From Jaltomata sinuosa (taxonomy: Eukaryota; Streptophyta; Magnoliopsida; Solanales; Solanaceae), in contig QJPP01003477.1 of assembly GCA_003996215.1 (NCBI GenBank), forward strand, positions 1 to 64,000: a DNA stretch of 64,000 bases, in the 5' to 3' direction. Each line of letters opens with the position of its first letter. Positions within the stretch are counted from its first letter, which is position 1. The notes under the pieces are model-generated. The model was not told the origin of the DNA, did not search any database, and was given only the letters and a program-made list of their open reading frames with translations. Made by a program: the position numbers and the translations under genes. Of the stretch, positions 1 to 11,100 are shown piece after piece.

Positions 1-23
1 CATAAAAGTTATTTAAAACATCC

Positions 24-79
24 TACCCCGACCCTCCCACCCCTTACCCCACCCCCACCCCACCCCCACCCCACCCCCA
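24..79. repeat. C-rich low-complexity tract (G4-prone on minus strand)
   Basis: A run of more than eight C-blocks of three to five cytosines separated by single A or TA bases. The minus strand therefore carries closely spaced G4-G5 runs of the kind that can form a G-quadruplex. It is not a telomere repeat, since the plant CCCTAAA unit is absent. No coding potential is visible. Confidence 0.6.
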
Positions 80-479
80 TAATTTTTTTTTAAATTTTTT
101 AAATTTGTTTTTTAAAGAATTTCAAAACTTTTTTCTTACTCCGCCCCCCTCCTATCCTTACCCCCTATTCCCCTCTCCCTACCAAAAAAAAATTCAAAAT
201 TTTTAAAATTTATTTTTCAAAAAAAGTTTAATTTCTTTTTCTTACTTCACCCCCCTTACCCTATCTGTTCTCATTATTTTGTGTTAAATATATACAAATA
301 ATTTTAGAAAACAAAAATTTACTTGCGTACCGAACACAAGAATATAAGTAAGAAATAACTTATTTTCCTAAAAAATATTTTCTTAGAAATGTTTTTCATT
401 TTCTTCCATACTGAACACACCCTAAGATCTAGAACAAAGTTTTAATATCATTAAGAGATATTCTTGTGTGAGATAATAT
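80..479. other. AT-rich intergenic DNA, no gene seen
   Basis: Homopolymeric A and T runs with C-rich patches similar to the first 80 bases. The stretch near 350-425 ending in CTGAACACACCCTAAG resembles the end of a decayed small DNA element, but no partner end or target duplication was found. No open reading frame of interest. Confidence 0.5.
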
Positions 480-772
480 TTACCACCATTTTGTCCATCA
501 TTCTCCATCACTAACCATCTCTACCATAACCACCATTAAAACCACCATTATTGTTATCAACCACCACCCACCATCACCACCATTAATCACCTATACCATC
601 ATAACCACCACTAACAATTAACATCGTTATGAACCCCTATTGTTAGCCACCACCATACTTATCACCTCGATCATTAAAATTATATCAATTGTCACCACCA
701 TCTCCACCATTACTATCAATCACTACCACTACTGTGGACAATCTCTACTATCACAATTAGCATCGCTGTCAA

Positions 773-2207
773 CAGAGGCGAAACCATGATTTTAGGTTTA
801 TGGGTTCTGAATTTCAAGCCAGAAAAATGACCCCAGGTTAATGCATAGCACCCACTAAACTAACGAACGAATACGTATAGTAACAATCACATAAACACTA
901 TATAAATATAACAATTTCATTCTAATTGCACTCGGGAGGTCCCTTTCGTATGTAATATCTCGTCATTCAATTATGTATATTAGGAGGATGTTTTGAAATT
1001 TATTTCCTATATTTAAGATCCAACTACACCACTATCATTATTCGATGGCTTTGAAAAGATTGTGTGGAAATGAAGAAATTGGCAAAGGAGAGCTAGAAGC
1101 AGTTTGAGACTTGAGAAAATTTGTGATTATATTGACTTTTGCTTAAAAATTCTAAAACACAAATTACATTTCAAATAAGATATTTCACTGTGATTATCTT
1201 ACAGTAACTTTGATTTTTCTAGATTTATGAAACTAAAAAAAAAAGAGTTTTTCGCAAAATTATCATTTGCCAACAATTAATCACAATGAAAAAATCACAA
1301 TAATCAAAACTAGTCATAAAACGTAATAAAAGATTTTTTTTCAAATACCTCATATGAATTATGCACACTTCAAAAATTGTAAGAAAAATAACACTCCAAC
1401 AAATAACAGTTAGATAAACTCCAAAACATCAAAAAATTACTCATATGAGATATGCTTTTGAGTAGGGCAAATTGCAAATTATAGAAAAGGAAAAAGAATT
1501 GCACTATGTAAAAATATTTAGAAATAATAAATTGCACTATATAAAAAAACATAAAAATAATACAGAAACCACGCACCATTAAGGATTATGGCGTTGAAAT
1601 TGTGGGAAGCAATAGAGAAAAATTGATAAATATAAAACGTCAAAGTATGGAATAGCTTTAGAATCAAAGATTAAAAATTAATTTTTAAATAATTTTTCAC
1701 GCATATATAAAAGGCAAATAAATAAAAAGAGAAAGAGTATATTGTAGTGTATATATTCGTGGTGATCAGTAGAAAATTAAAATTAGAACCCTAACTTTCT
1801 TTAAAAATCTAATTTTGGGCTTGAGGCATATTTAATTTAGAGAAGAACTTCACTTTTTTTTTATTTGTCTATTTAAAAAATTATAAAAGAAACGTTTTAT
1901 AAAGGAAATAAAGACAAAAAGTGATGCAGGAGTTTATTTTAGGTTTTCTTTTTAAAAGAGAATCATGTGTAGAGCAGCAAAAAGAAAAACAAAAACAATG
2001 ACGCGACTGGAATCGAACCCACAACTCAGGGAGAATAGGATTTTACTCGCGCCTGTGCTACAACTGAACCACCACCTCATTTGTTCACCTGGGTTCGAAC
2101 TAAAGTTATTATCTGTATTTACCTAATTTTTAAAAATAAATACAGAGTCTACGCAAAAGCTACTGAGTTCAACCGAACCCGCACATCCTACTATTGCTCC
2201 GCCCCTG
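773..2207. mobile_element. Non-autonomous hAT-like DNA transposon
   Basis: The left end reads CAGAGGCGAAAC and the right end, reverse-complemented, reads CAGGGGCGGAGC, so the termini are imperfect inverted repeats with the CAGRG start typical of hAT elements. They are flanked by an 8-bp duplication with one mismatch, GCTGTCAA at 765-772 and GTTGTCAA at 2208-2215; 8 bp is the hAT target-site length. Subterminal stretches (TTATGGGTTCTGAA on the left, ACTGAGTTCAACCGAACCC on the right) resemble a repeat common in Solanaceae. The 1,435-bp body has no transposase frame, so it would need a transposase in trans. It interrupts the CCA-rich repeat. Confidence 0.75.
2009..2071 (-). other. Degenerate tRNA-like segment (A/B box)
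   Basis: Read on the minus strand this segment has GGTTCGATTCC, an exact Pol III B box, and about 50 bases upstream TGGTTCAGTTGTAGCA, which resembles a tRNA D-arm/A box. Acceptor stems do not pair and the T-stem is imperfect, so it is not a working tRNA. It may be a tRNA pseudogene or SINE head captured inside the hAT element. Confidence 0.35.
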
Positions 2208-2917
2208 GTTGTCAACAACCACAAACACATTGTTAACCTCCACACCTTCTTCAATCATCACCACCATTGTTGTTACTGCCGCATCCACCTCCATCATCAT
2301 TATCAGTCACTGCCATCATTGCGGTCAATCCTTACTGCTAACCTCCCTCTCCCCATCACAATTAGCACCACCTTCAGTTATCACCAACACATAGTCAACA
2401 ATCACACATTCTTCAGCCACCACCATCAACACCACCAACTGCTAACATCAACCAACTTCAATATCACAATCACTATCGGCATCATGATAGTCACAACAAC
2501 ACCAACCACGTTCATCATTACAACTATCATCACCACCATTTCTAGCCACTAACACCAACTATTACCATCACCACCATCACTACAAACCATCTCCATCATC
2601 ACTAGCGAACATAAATATTTCATATTTTTATAAAATAATAATTTTATTTTATTAAATTAATATTTTTTCTAATATTTGATTAATTAATTATTTAGATTAT
2701 ATATTTATTATATTTATAGATAAATAAATTATACACATTTAAATATTAAAAGCAAACAATCTTAATCATTCATTGTTCAGATCTAGAGACAATATTTTAA
2801 TCATTCAAATGTTCATTTAAATTCAAACGTTTTAATCTTAATGAAAATAAATAAAATTTTAATTTTTAAACACTTTTCTTACGGGAGATAAAAAATCAAG
2901 ACCATCCACTTAGAAAT

Positions 2918-3060
2918 ACCTTATATAATTTCCTGAAAAAAAGGGACCCAAACGTCTATTTAATATCGACACAAATGGAACCCTATGTAATTTCCTAAAG
3001 AAAAGTACCCAAACGACCATTTAATATCCAGGAAATTACATGGAGTGTACTCAAAAGTGA
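2918..3060. repeat. Imperfect ~62-bp direct repeat
   Basis: Two adjacent units share TAATTTCCT, a purine-rich run, ACCCAAACG and CATTTAATATC or TATTTAATATC. The word TTTAATATCGACACAAATGG at 2959-2978 occurs again exactly at 5024-5043, beyond the foldback element, so these words bracket the foldback insertion. Confidence 0.5.
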
Positions 3061-4987
3061 GTGGTCTTCAATTTATGCCCCTCATAAGAAAAGTCTTTAA
3101 AAAATACCCTTCCTTCCTTTTTATGTATAGAACATATACATTTTTGTCCCTCTACACCATAACTCTCCATGTTCATTTGTCTCTCAACTCTTAATTTTCA
3201 TTTTTCTTTTTTCTTTTATCTTTTTAATTTTTTATCTTTTTTTTTTCTCAATTTTTTTTTTAATTCTCGTTTTCTTTTTTCTCAACCTTTATTTTCTTTT
3301 TTTCTCTTAACTTTTTTTTGTTCATTTTTTTCTCAACCTTTATTTTTTTTCTCTTTTTTCTTTTTTTTCTCAACTTTTATTTTTTTCGCTTTTTTTTTTA
3401 ATCTTTATTTTTTTCTTTTCTCTTTTATTCTTCTCTTTTTTTCTTAACCTCTATTATTTTTTTCTAATGAACAAAAAAAGTTGGATAATCCACAAAGAAG
3501 ATCTTTTTTCTTTGAAATCGAAGTAAACTTAAGAGCGTGCTTTGTTGTTTGGAAGTCCTTTGGAACAAGTCTTGCCTCTAAGACAAATGTTATAGAACAT
3601 CTCATAAATCAAGACACAATGAGGTAGTGTCAAGCCTTGCTCGTGGGGAATAACTTGTTGTTTGAAAAAATCTTGAGCTAAGTCTTACCTCTAAGGCAAG
3701 AGTTATAGAGCATCTCATAAATTAAGACACAATGAAGTAGTGTTAACTCTTGCCCATGGGGCATAACTTATTTTTTGGGAGGCCCTTGGGCTAAGTCTTG
3801 CCTCTAAGGCAAACATTATAGAACATCTCATGATCAAGACATAATGTGCTAGTGTCAACTCTTGCCAATGAGGCGTAACTTGTTGTTTGAAAGTCTTTGA
3901 GCTAAGTTTTGCCTCTAAGGCAAGAGTTATAAAGCATCGCATAAATCAAGACACAATGTGGTAGTGTCAACTCTTGCCCATGGGACGTAATTTGTTATTT
4001 GGAAGTCCTTGGGCTAAGTCTTGCCTCTTAGGCAAGCGTTATAGAGCATCCCATAAATCAAGCACAATATGATAGTGTCAACTCTTGCCCATGGGGCGTA
4101 ACTTGTTGTTTGAAAGTCCTTGGGCTAAGTCTTGTCTCTAAGGCAAGAGTTATAGAATGTCTCATAAATCAAGACACAATGAGGTAGTGTCAAGTCTTGT
4201 TCGTGGGGCGTAACTTGTTGTTTGAAAATCCTTGAGCTAAGTCTTGCCTCTAAGGCAAGAGTTATAGAGTATCTCATAATTTTAGACATAATGAAGTAGT
4301 GTGAACTCTTGCCCATGGAGCGTAACTTGTATTTTTTTAGAGGTCCTTGGGCTAAGTCTTGCCTCTGAGGCAAGTGTTATAAAACATTTTATAAATCAAG
4401 ACACAATATACTAGTGTCAAGTCTTGCTCATGGGCGTAATTTGTTGTTTGGAAGTTTTTGGGCTAAGTCTTGCCTCTAAAGCAAGAATTATAGAACATCT
4501 CATAAAAAAAATAAAGGTCAAAAAAATTGATCAAAAAAAAGAGAAAAGAAAAATTAAAAACCAAAGAAAAAATAAAAAAATAGAAGTTGAGAGAAAAAAA
4601 TAAATATTGAGAAAAATAAATAAATAAATAAATAAAAGGAGAAAAAAATAGAATTGAGAGGAGAAAAAAAAAATAAAGATTGAGAAAAAAGAAAAAACGT
4701 AGAAGAAAGAATAAAACAAAAAATAAAAGAAAAATAAAGGTTGAGAAAAAAAGAAAAAAAAATAGAAATAAAAAAAATAAAAAATAAAAAATAGAAATAA
4801 AAAAAAAGAAAAGAAAAAAGAGAAAAAGAGAAAAAGAAATATATATAAAAGTTGAGAGACAAATGAGCATTGAGAGTTATTTAAAAATATTTGAGGTGTA
4901 GAGGGGCAAAAATGTAGTTGCTCTATACATAAAAAACAAGGAAGACTATTTTTATGAGACCATTTTTATGAGGGGCAAAAATACAAA
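3061..4987. mobile_element. Foldback-type element with long inverted arms
   Basis: The left arm (3061-3475) and right arm (4505-4987) are reverse complements with small indels. Both carry GCCCCTCATAA, TTTTTATGTATAG, a CCCTCTACACC block and CATTTGTCTCTCAACT, then run into a T-rich tract (left) or its A-rich mirror (right). Between them lies a tandem array (3541-4505). Long arms of simple subrepeats around a tandem-repeat loop are the layout of plant foldback elements; no transposase is present. The precise ends and target duplication are not resolved. The right end lies about 190 bp upstream of the EMC10 start codon. The long T-rich and A-rich open frames here are compositional artefacts. Confidence 0.65.
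3541..4505. repeat. Tandem array, nine units of ~112 bp
   Basis: The word CTTGCCTCTAAGGCAAG or a close variant starts at 3571, 3684, 3797, 3908, 4020, 4131, 4243, 4358 and 4469, so the period is 111-115 bp. Each unit also has a CATCTCATAAATCAAGACA-like block, TAGTGTCAACTCTTGCCCATG and a CGTAACTTGTTGTTTG block. The index word is itself a hairpin: CTTGCCT, loop CTA, AGGCAAG. Units differ by scattered substitutions, so the array is not recent. Confidence 0.85.
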
Positions 4988-5179
4988 GCCACTTCCTTTA
5001 AAGGGCATTTGTGTAGTTGTCCCTTTAATATCGACACAAATGGGGGACATTTGGTTTGTTCCTATTTATTTAATCTTTGCTGGTATTGAGCCCACGAATC
5101 CAGAGGATACCACTACTGAAGTCTTCACATCGGCTACTCCGCACTCCGGAAAGCTTCTTAGTACCAAAGTCCTTCAAGA
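4988..5179 (+). promoter_or_regulatory. EMC10 proximal promoter and 5' leader
   Basis: This is the only single-copy-looking DNA between the foldback element and the EMC10 start codon. CTATTTATTTAATC near 5062-5075 is a possible TATA-like element. AGCCCA at 5089-5094 is the reverse complement of TGGGCT, the site II type word common in plant housekeeping promoters. No transcription start can be fixed from the sequence. Confidence 0.35.
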
Positions 5180-8100
5180 ATGAGAACCAAATCTGTAGTT
5201 GCAGCTGGTTTGTTCCTGCTGTTGATCGTTACGACGTCTCGTGGCTTCCAGTCTGACGAGCTTCTCGTCGACGATGAAGAGTTTGGTCTCGAAGGTGGAA
5301 TCCGATCCCGTTCCCGTTCCCGTTCCGATCCCAGTAACGTCAACGCAGCAACACCTCAGTCGACCCGGAAAAGATCAGCCCCCGATTCAGATTCAAAGAT
5401 CCAGTTCCCTCTCGAACATGCCTTCGGTGATTCCGACTTCTCCCCTGCCGGCACCTTTACTGCTCGCCTCAAATCTTCTTCTCATACTTCCCAGGTCTTC
5501 CCTTAATAATTATTTTTTGTTAAACTTTCATATGATTGTCTCCCTAACTCTAATTATTACTATCATTTTTGCTATCTGTCTCCTTAATTGTAATTATATT
5601 CAAGTTGTTGGGTAATATAAATATTGCTGAAATCAGATTCATATTAAGTAACTGTAATTAGTATTATTTCTTGTAACTCTCTCCCTAATTGTAATTATAG
5701 TTATTTGGTAATATGAAGTTGCAGAAAACAGATTAATATCAGCTTACTTAATCATGAAGCAAGTGGTGTGTTTATTTCACGGAACCATATTTCCGTTTTT
5801 CAGCCTGATAAAAGAATAGCAATGTGGCACCTTATCTTGATAAATAAATGAAGTAATGCGACTAACCACTCCTTTAAAATATAAATTTGTACACAATAAT
5901 GACTTCATGTGAAGCATGACTGGATGATACTAGTTGTGACTTGCAAGAGTTTTATTTGGACAGATGGACTAGGGAAACTTAGCTTTTTGGTTGTGGAATA
6001 AGGTTATTTAAATATTGATGGGCGGGGCACAAGAGTTGCACTTGTTTCTACTCGGGTTATTGGGTGCCTTGGAACAGTAGTTAAGTCAATTGTTGTGGTT
6101 GGTAAGGAACAATGGCTATTGGTGCACATATTTGTTTGGGTGGGGATAAGCTTATACTCGGCATTGTACAAGAAGTATCTGATGAGAACTAGATATGCTA
6201 GAATCTTTTGTCTGACCTTTTACCCTATATTAAGGTATAACATGTATACCTGAGCACATATGCTTCTGTTTACTCTAGGCTATATTGTTGGACTCAGTGC
6301 ACATAATTTTATAAAGATAGAAGCCAGATTGTCGGCTTAAACTTGTCATTGGTTCGACCTTTAATTACAACAACAACGATTATGCCCCGGTCCCCAAGCA
6401 GCCAACTCCATAACTATTATAGGGAACTCTTTTGTATCTCCTACTACTGTCCTCATGCCAGTGATGACTCCTTCAAACATGTCCTTAATGACATTTATAT
6501 ATTTAATATGAATTTCTTTTTTATCCAACGCCTCGCAGATGACCTTTCTTGCTACTCTATTTTATGGTTTCTCTAGGTCAATGAACACCATGGGTAAATC
6601 TTTTACTCTATAGATGAAGCGTGCCTCATTAAGATGATTGGTGGGTATGTTGAATAACAAATGATAGGGATGGCCAGTGATAGGGATTTCTGTCTCAAAA
6701 TATGATGATGAAGTAGTAAACATTTTGAGGTTATGATAAAACATTCTTATAGTAAGAGTAATGACTAGTGACTCTGTTATGTCATGTCCTTAGTTGTTTT
6801 TGAAAATTTTGCCCCGTCATATTACTTGGCAATGAAGTAATTGATGAGCTGGTTTCACATAGTTATTAGTTCTGAGTTCTCATTAGATTCTGGGGGATAA
6901 TTAGCACCACAGTTAGGGGTGTCAATGGTTTTAAAAAAACTGACTTAACCAACCGAACAGAACCATACATAATCGATTTTTAGGTTTTTTTTAATCAAAC
7001 CGATGATTTTTATAAAATTTTATAACCGTACCGAATAGTTAGGTAGGTTTTTTATTTTATAAAAGTTAATCGAAAAATATCGAACCATACTGAATAATAC
7101 ATGTGTACAATATATTCTATATATTAAGTTTAAAAATAATAAAATATTAAAATTTTTCTTTACATCCGGGGTGATGGAAGCGACTACAAGCGGCAACATA
7201 ATTAACACTCAAAATCCTAACACTGAAACTTATTATACTATTTCGATCGTAACTATAAGTTCTATCATCTCGACTCTCGAGTAGTAACTAATAAGCTACA
7301 AGGTATTCCAACGATCTTGGGCAACAAGCTACAAGGAATTTATATATTTTTCCTCTCTTATGATTTAAATTTCTCTTATTAGATACTTAATTTAAGTAGA
7401 TTCATTTCTTGAGTTTCATATCCGATGTGGGACTCTTCACATGGTATCAGAGCCAGACCCATTCCAATTCTTTGTTCACCGATGTTGGTCCCCCATATTA
7501 TATTGTCCACACTCCAGTTAACTAGGTCTGGGCGTGCGGGGGAGTGTTAGATGTCCCACATCGGATATGGAATGGGTAATTGGTCTCCTTATAAGGCTTG
7601 GTCAATCTTCCTCCCTTTGAGCTAGCTTTTGGGGTGTGAGTTAGGCCCAAAACCTAATTTCACATGATATTAGAGCCAGACCCATTCCAATTCTTTGTTC
7701 ACCGATGTTGGGCCCCCATATTATATTGTCCACGCTCTAGTTAACTAGGTCTAGGCGTGCGAGGGAGTGTTAAATGTCCCACATCGGATATGGAATGGGT
7801 AATTGGTAGGCAATCCTCCTCCCTTTGAGCTAGCTTTTGGAGTGTGAGTTAGGCCCAAGACCTAATTTCACAGAAAGCTCCCTCGGTCAGTCTCTGTACG
7901 GTCTCAACATAAAAAGAGCTGCTCGAAAACTTGATTGAAGACTGCTTGGAGTCATCGAAAGCTGGAACAGTCGCCAGGAAACTCGCCAGAAAAAGAAAAA
8001 GTGATCGGAACTCGGTAGACTTTGTTGGGGAATTGTTGGAATAAAGTGCGACCACCAGGGAAGAACAGATCTTGCCAGAAAAAAGCCTGGAAGACCTCTC

Positions 8101-11100
8101 ATGCACCGATGCGTGACAGGATCTCACTCGAAAACTCTGCAATCTTCCCTGTGCGTGGGGCAGGTGGGAAGGTTTCTGCCGGAAGGGGGGGGGTTACTTG
8201 GGGTTTGGTTTTAGGGAAACGACGGACCTTGTGGTAGTGTTGGTTTTCGCACAACACTCACCGGAAGAAAGGTGACACAACTCAGTCAGAACAGTCACCA
8301 GAAAAGAAGGCACAGTGACTGTCTATCTTTCTATCCTGATGGTTTCTCACTGATGTCCAAAACCAATGTGGGAAATAAACATTCGGTAAATATTATTAAG
8401 ATGCATGGACTACATTATTACACTGAGCCCTATTTGTAGACACTATATTACAATCCTTTTCCATGTAGGAGACTATGTACAATCCTATTTCTATTCGAAC
8501 ACTAGCTTTTGATCTGGTTGGAGACAGAACATGTGATTCATTATCTTGTCTTTGTAGATATGAGAGGTATATAGAATGTCTGCCTCTTGCTATTAATGTT
8601 TAGTCCACGATAACAACATCAAACATGATTTCTCTTTTAAGATAGTAAGAGTTGTACTTTGGGCACTGAGGAGAAAAAACAGAGAATGAAGGAACATGAC
8701 ACCGTTTAAACTTGATTTCTTAGAGAAACAAGTAGTTGAATTAATTTTGGTTCTTGGAGTTGGTAAATGGCCTAGGAATTGATATTTAGTTGGAAAATCT
8801 AGAACCTGAAATTAGTGAAACACATTTCTGATATAAAAGCTGCATAACTAGCAAAAAGGTGTTCTTGCTTGGCTTTCATGGTGAGAAACAAGTCCTGAAC
8901 AAATTCTGACAAATCATTTTCTGCAATAGCTGCCTGAACAAATTCTGATAAATCACTTCTGCATTAGTGGATGTATGTGCAAAGTAATGATGCTTCCTAG
9001 GCATTGCAGAGGTTTTGGGGTAAATCACTTTTCACATAATTTTCTAAGAATTCTTATTCAATTTAGAAATATAGAAGATACAGCTCATGGTTAAGCTCAT
9101 AATTTCAAGGAAGATTGTGATTGAATAGTTGAACTAACTTGATTGATGATTGTGGTTGAGTCACACAACCAATATTTTGCATTCTTTGACACTTCCCCAT
9201 TGTGTTGTCAATGCAAGTATTTTGACTATGTTGCTCGGACTCTTCAAAAATGCCGTCGGGTGCGTGTCGGATCCTTCAAAAGTAGTGCATTTTTGGAGGA
9301 TCCGACATGGGTGTGGCAACATTTTTGGAGAGTCCGAGCAACTTAATTGGACTTATAAAAGGGGAAGATTTTACACTTAAAATACAAAATTCCTCTGGAA
9401 AACTGTATTCCAAAGTGAACACTGCCTATTTCGCACATTGAGACTGGATAATTTTTCCTATTATCATCGCAGGTCCATGGTTACTATTCTTCTTTAAAAG
9501 GGTAAATAACTTTATGGAATTTTCAAAGAAATAAACAAAAAGCAGCACAAGTGGTCCCAAATTGTCTGGTCTAGGTCAATCACATTTCTATACAGAAAAT
9601 TCTAATAAGAAAAGACAAATTGCATGAAGTTTTTGGCCCCCCCTCAAAAAAAAAAAAAAAACCCAAAAAATAAAAGAAAGAGAAAGGAAGAAACAATGTT
9701 ACTCTATTGACTATTGAGGATGGTGGTTTAGCCAATATTTAGAAATTGTCCTTTTTATTTTTAGTTGTTCCATAGATAATGTTACTTTCTTAAAACACAA
9801 ACCAATTCTCTGCACTTTGTAATACTTTTTCAATATTTTAATAAGATGGTGCTTTGAGCCCCACTTTTATTCAAATTCTTCAAGGCGTTAAATTATCTCT
9901 AGTTTTGTCGCACTGTCATTTTAACGTAATAGAACTTCAACTCTTTATCTTAATAGTCATTCCATATAAATGGACTCATAAATTTTGTTGGAGAGAGAAT
10001 CCAATAGCTAAGGTGAGTGTGTGTCTACAAGAGAGTATACTCTTCATGTTAGTTTTCTGTTTTATTAGAAGTCATTGCTTCGTCGCTTAAAGCGATGAAG
10101 CGAGGGATTATTGCTTCATGGGTGGAGCCATGCTCTTTAGAGAAGTTTGCACACCTGAAATGGTGGTCCATGAATTGATTTTGGATGAGAATTGATTGCT
10201 TCTCTGAACATCAGCTCTGAGGAGTTGGTAATATCCTCAATATTGTATATTGGATGTTGAAATTAATTGTTTTAATTGCAATTTAATGTTTTTGTACTAA
10301 ATTCATAGATGCTTGACATTACTCTTATTATCCGTAAGTTGCGCACTTCACTTCAAAGCATGACGTTTTCTTCTTGCTTTTCACTTCAGCTCCCATGGAT
10401 CTTGTCACTTTTTTTTTCCCGCACTTTTTGCTTTTAAAAACACTTTGTTACTGTATACCAATAATTTTTTGACAATTACTTGAGTATGTCTTGGATGCCG
10501 TTTGACTTTTCATCGTCCAATAATAGATCTTTGACACTTTCTGTCACAGATGCAAACGCTGACAAAGCTTCGCTTCTCCAGAAATGCTTTTACTGGAACA
10601 GAGAAGGAGGGTTTCAAAGTAATTGAATTTTCCATTCTTACAATCATAACGCCTTTGTTGTATTTGTGACTTGTCATTGTGAGTTTTATTTGATGCAGAA
10701 ACTCTTGAAAGGTGATGACTTTTACAGAATAAGAGTACCATCCAATGTATTGAACCTTCCTGGCAGAGAATATGTTGTTTCCTCGGTGAAAGCAGTAAGT
10801 TTGGAACTAGTGTCGAAAGTAATATTGTGGTAAATGACAAAGCAATTGTCTAGCAAGGGCATTTTATCTGTACACCTTTCAGGGAAGAAACTTTCATGTG
10901 ATTTTATACAAACTTTCTAGAGATGTTTTCTTTCACCTAGCAAGGGAATTTTAGCCAGTAAAATTTTTTTGTCAGAAAAGAAGTTGTTTCATATATGTCC
11001 AACTTTAATGCTGTAATTTGTCATAGATTTTTAATAGAAATATTTAAACTTCTAATCTTCTTCCTGGTGCTACTGGATTTGCATATGTGCATTTTAGCCC

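Larger units (their letters stand above)
420..2870 (+). repeat. CCA/CAT-rich repeat family, copy 1 (split by hAT element)
   Basis: From about 480 to 772 and again from 2208 to 2610 the sequence is a degenerate run of ACC/CAT/CAC triplets. It is followed by an AT-rich tail and a stretch at about 2755-2850 that includes AATGTTCATTTAAATTC and CAAACGTTTTAATCTTA. Copy 2 at 13190-13860 carries the same parts in reverse-complement order (GGT-rich run, AT-rich block with ATTTGAATGTGTA, and AAGATTAAAACGTTTGAAT). The two are therefore diverged copies of one dispersed repeat in opposite orientation. Class unknown. Short open frames inside it (for example at 2194-2552) are triplet-repeat artefacts. Confidence 0.55.
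5495..10549 (+). other. EMC10 intron 1 (5.06 kb) with several transposon remnants
   Basis: Donor GTCTTC after TCCCAG and acceptor CTGTCACAG. The intron makes up half of the gene. Apart from the elements listed separately (LINE RT fragment, AT-rich hAT-like relic, TRIM array, retroelement-leader-like block, foldback MITE), it contains only AT-rich unique-looking sequence, including an A-rich tract near 9649-9663. No further exon candidate homologous to EMC10 was seen in it. Confidence 0.75.

Noticed and set aside
1..80. Telomere-like repeat
   Set aside because: C-rich, but without the CCCTAAA plant telomere unit.
2009..2071. Functional tRNA gene
   Set aside because: A and B boxes are present but the acceptor and T stems do not pair, so it is listed only as a tRNA-like relic.
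3169..3447. Long Phe/Ser/Leu open frame, and mirror frames at 4463-4870
   Set aside because: They are translations of T-rich and A-rich tracts in the foldback arms, with no start context or homology.
3541..4505. Regular repeats that could suggest a CRISPR-like array
   Set aside because: Units are contiguous ~112-bp tandem repeats without unique spacers, in a plant genome and inside a foldback element.
5241..5615. Second + strand frame over EMC10 exon 1
   Set aside because: It is out of frame with the signal-peptide-encoding exon and runs into intron 1.
9143..9380. Overlapping small frames near the MITE
   Set aside because: They span the palindromic MITE and have no homology.
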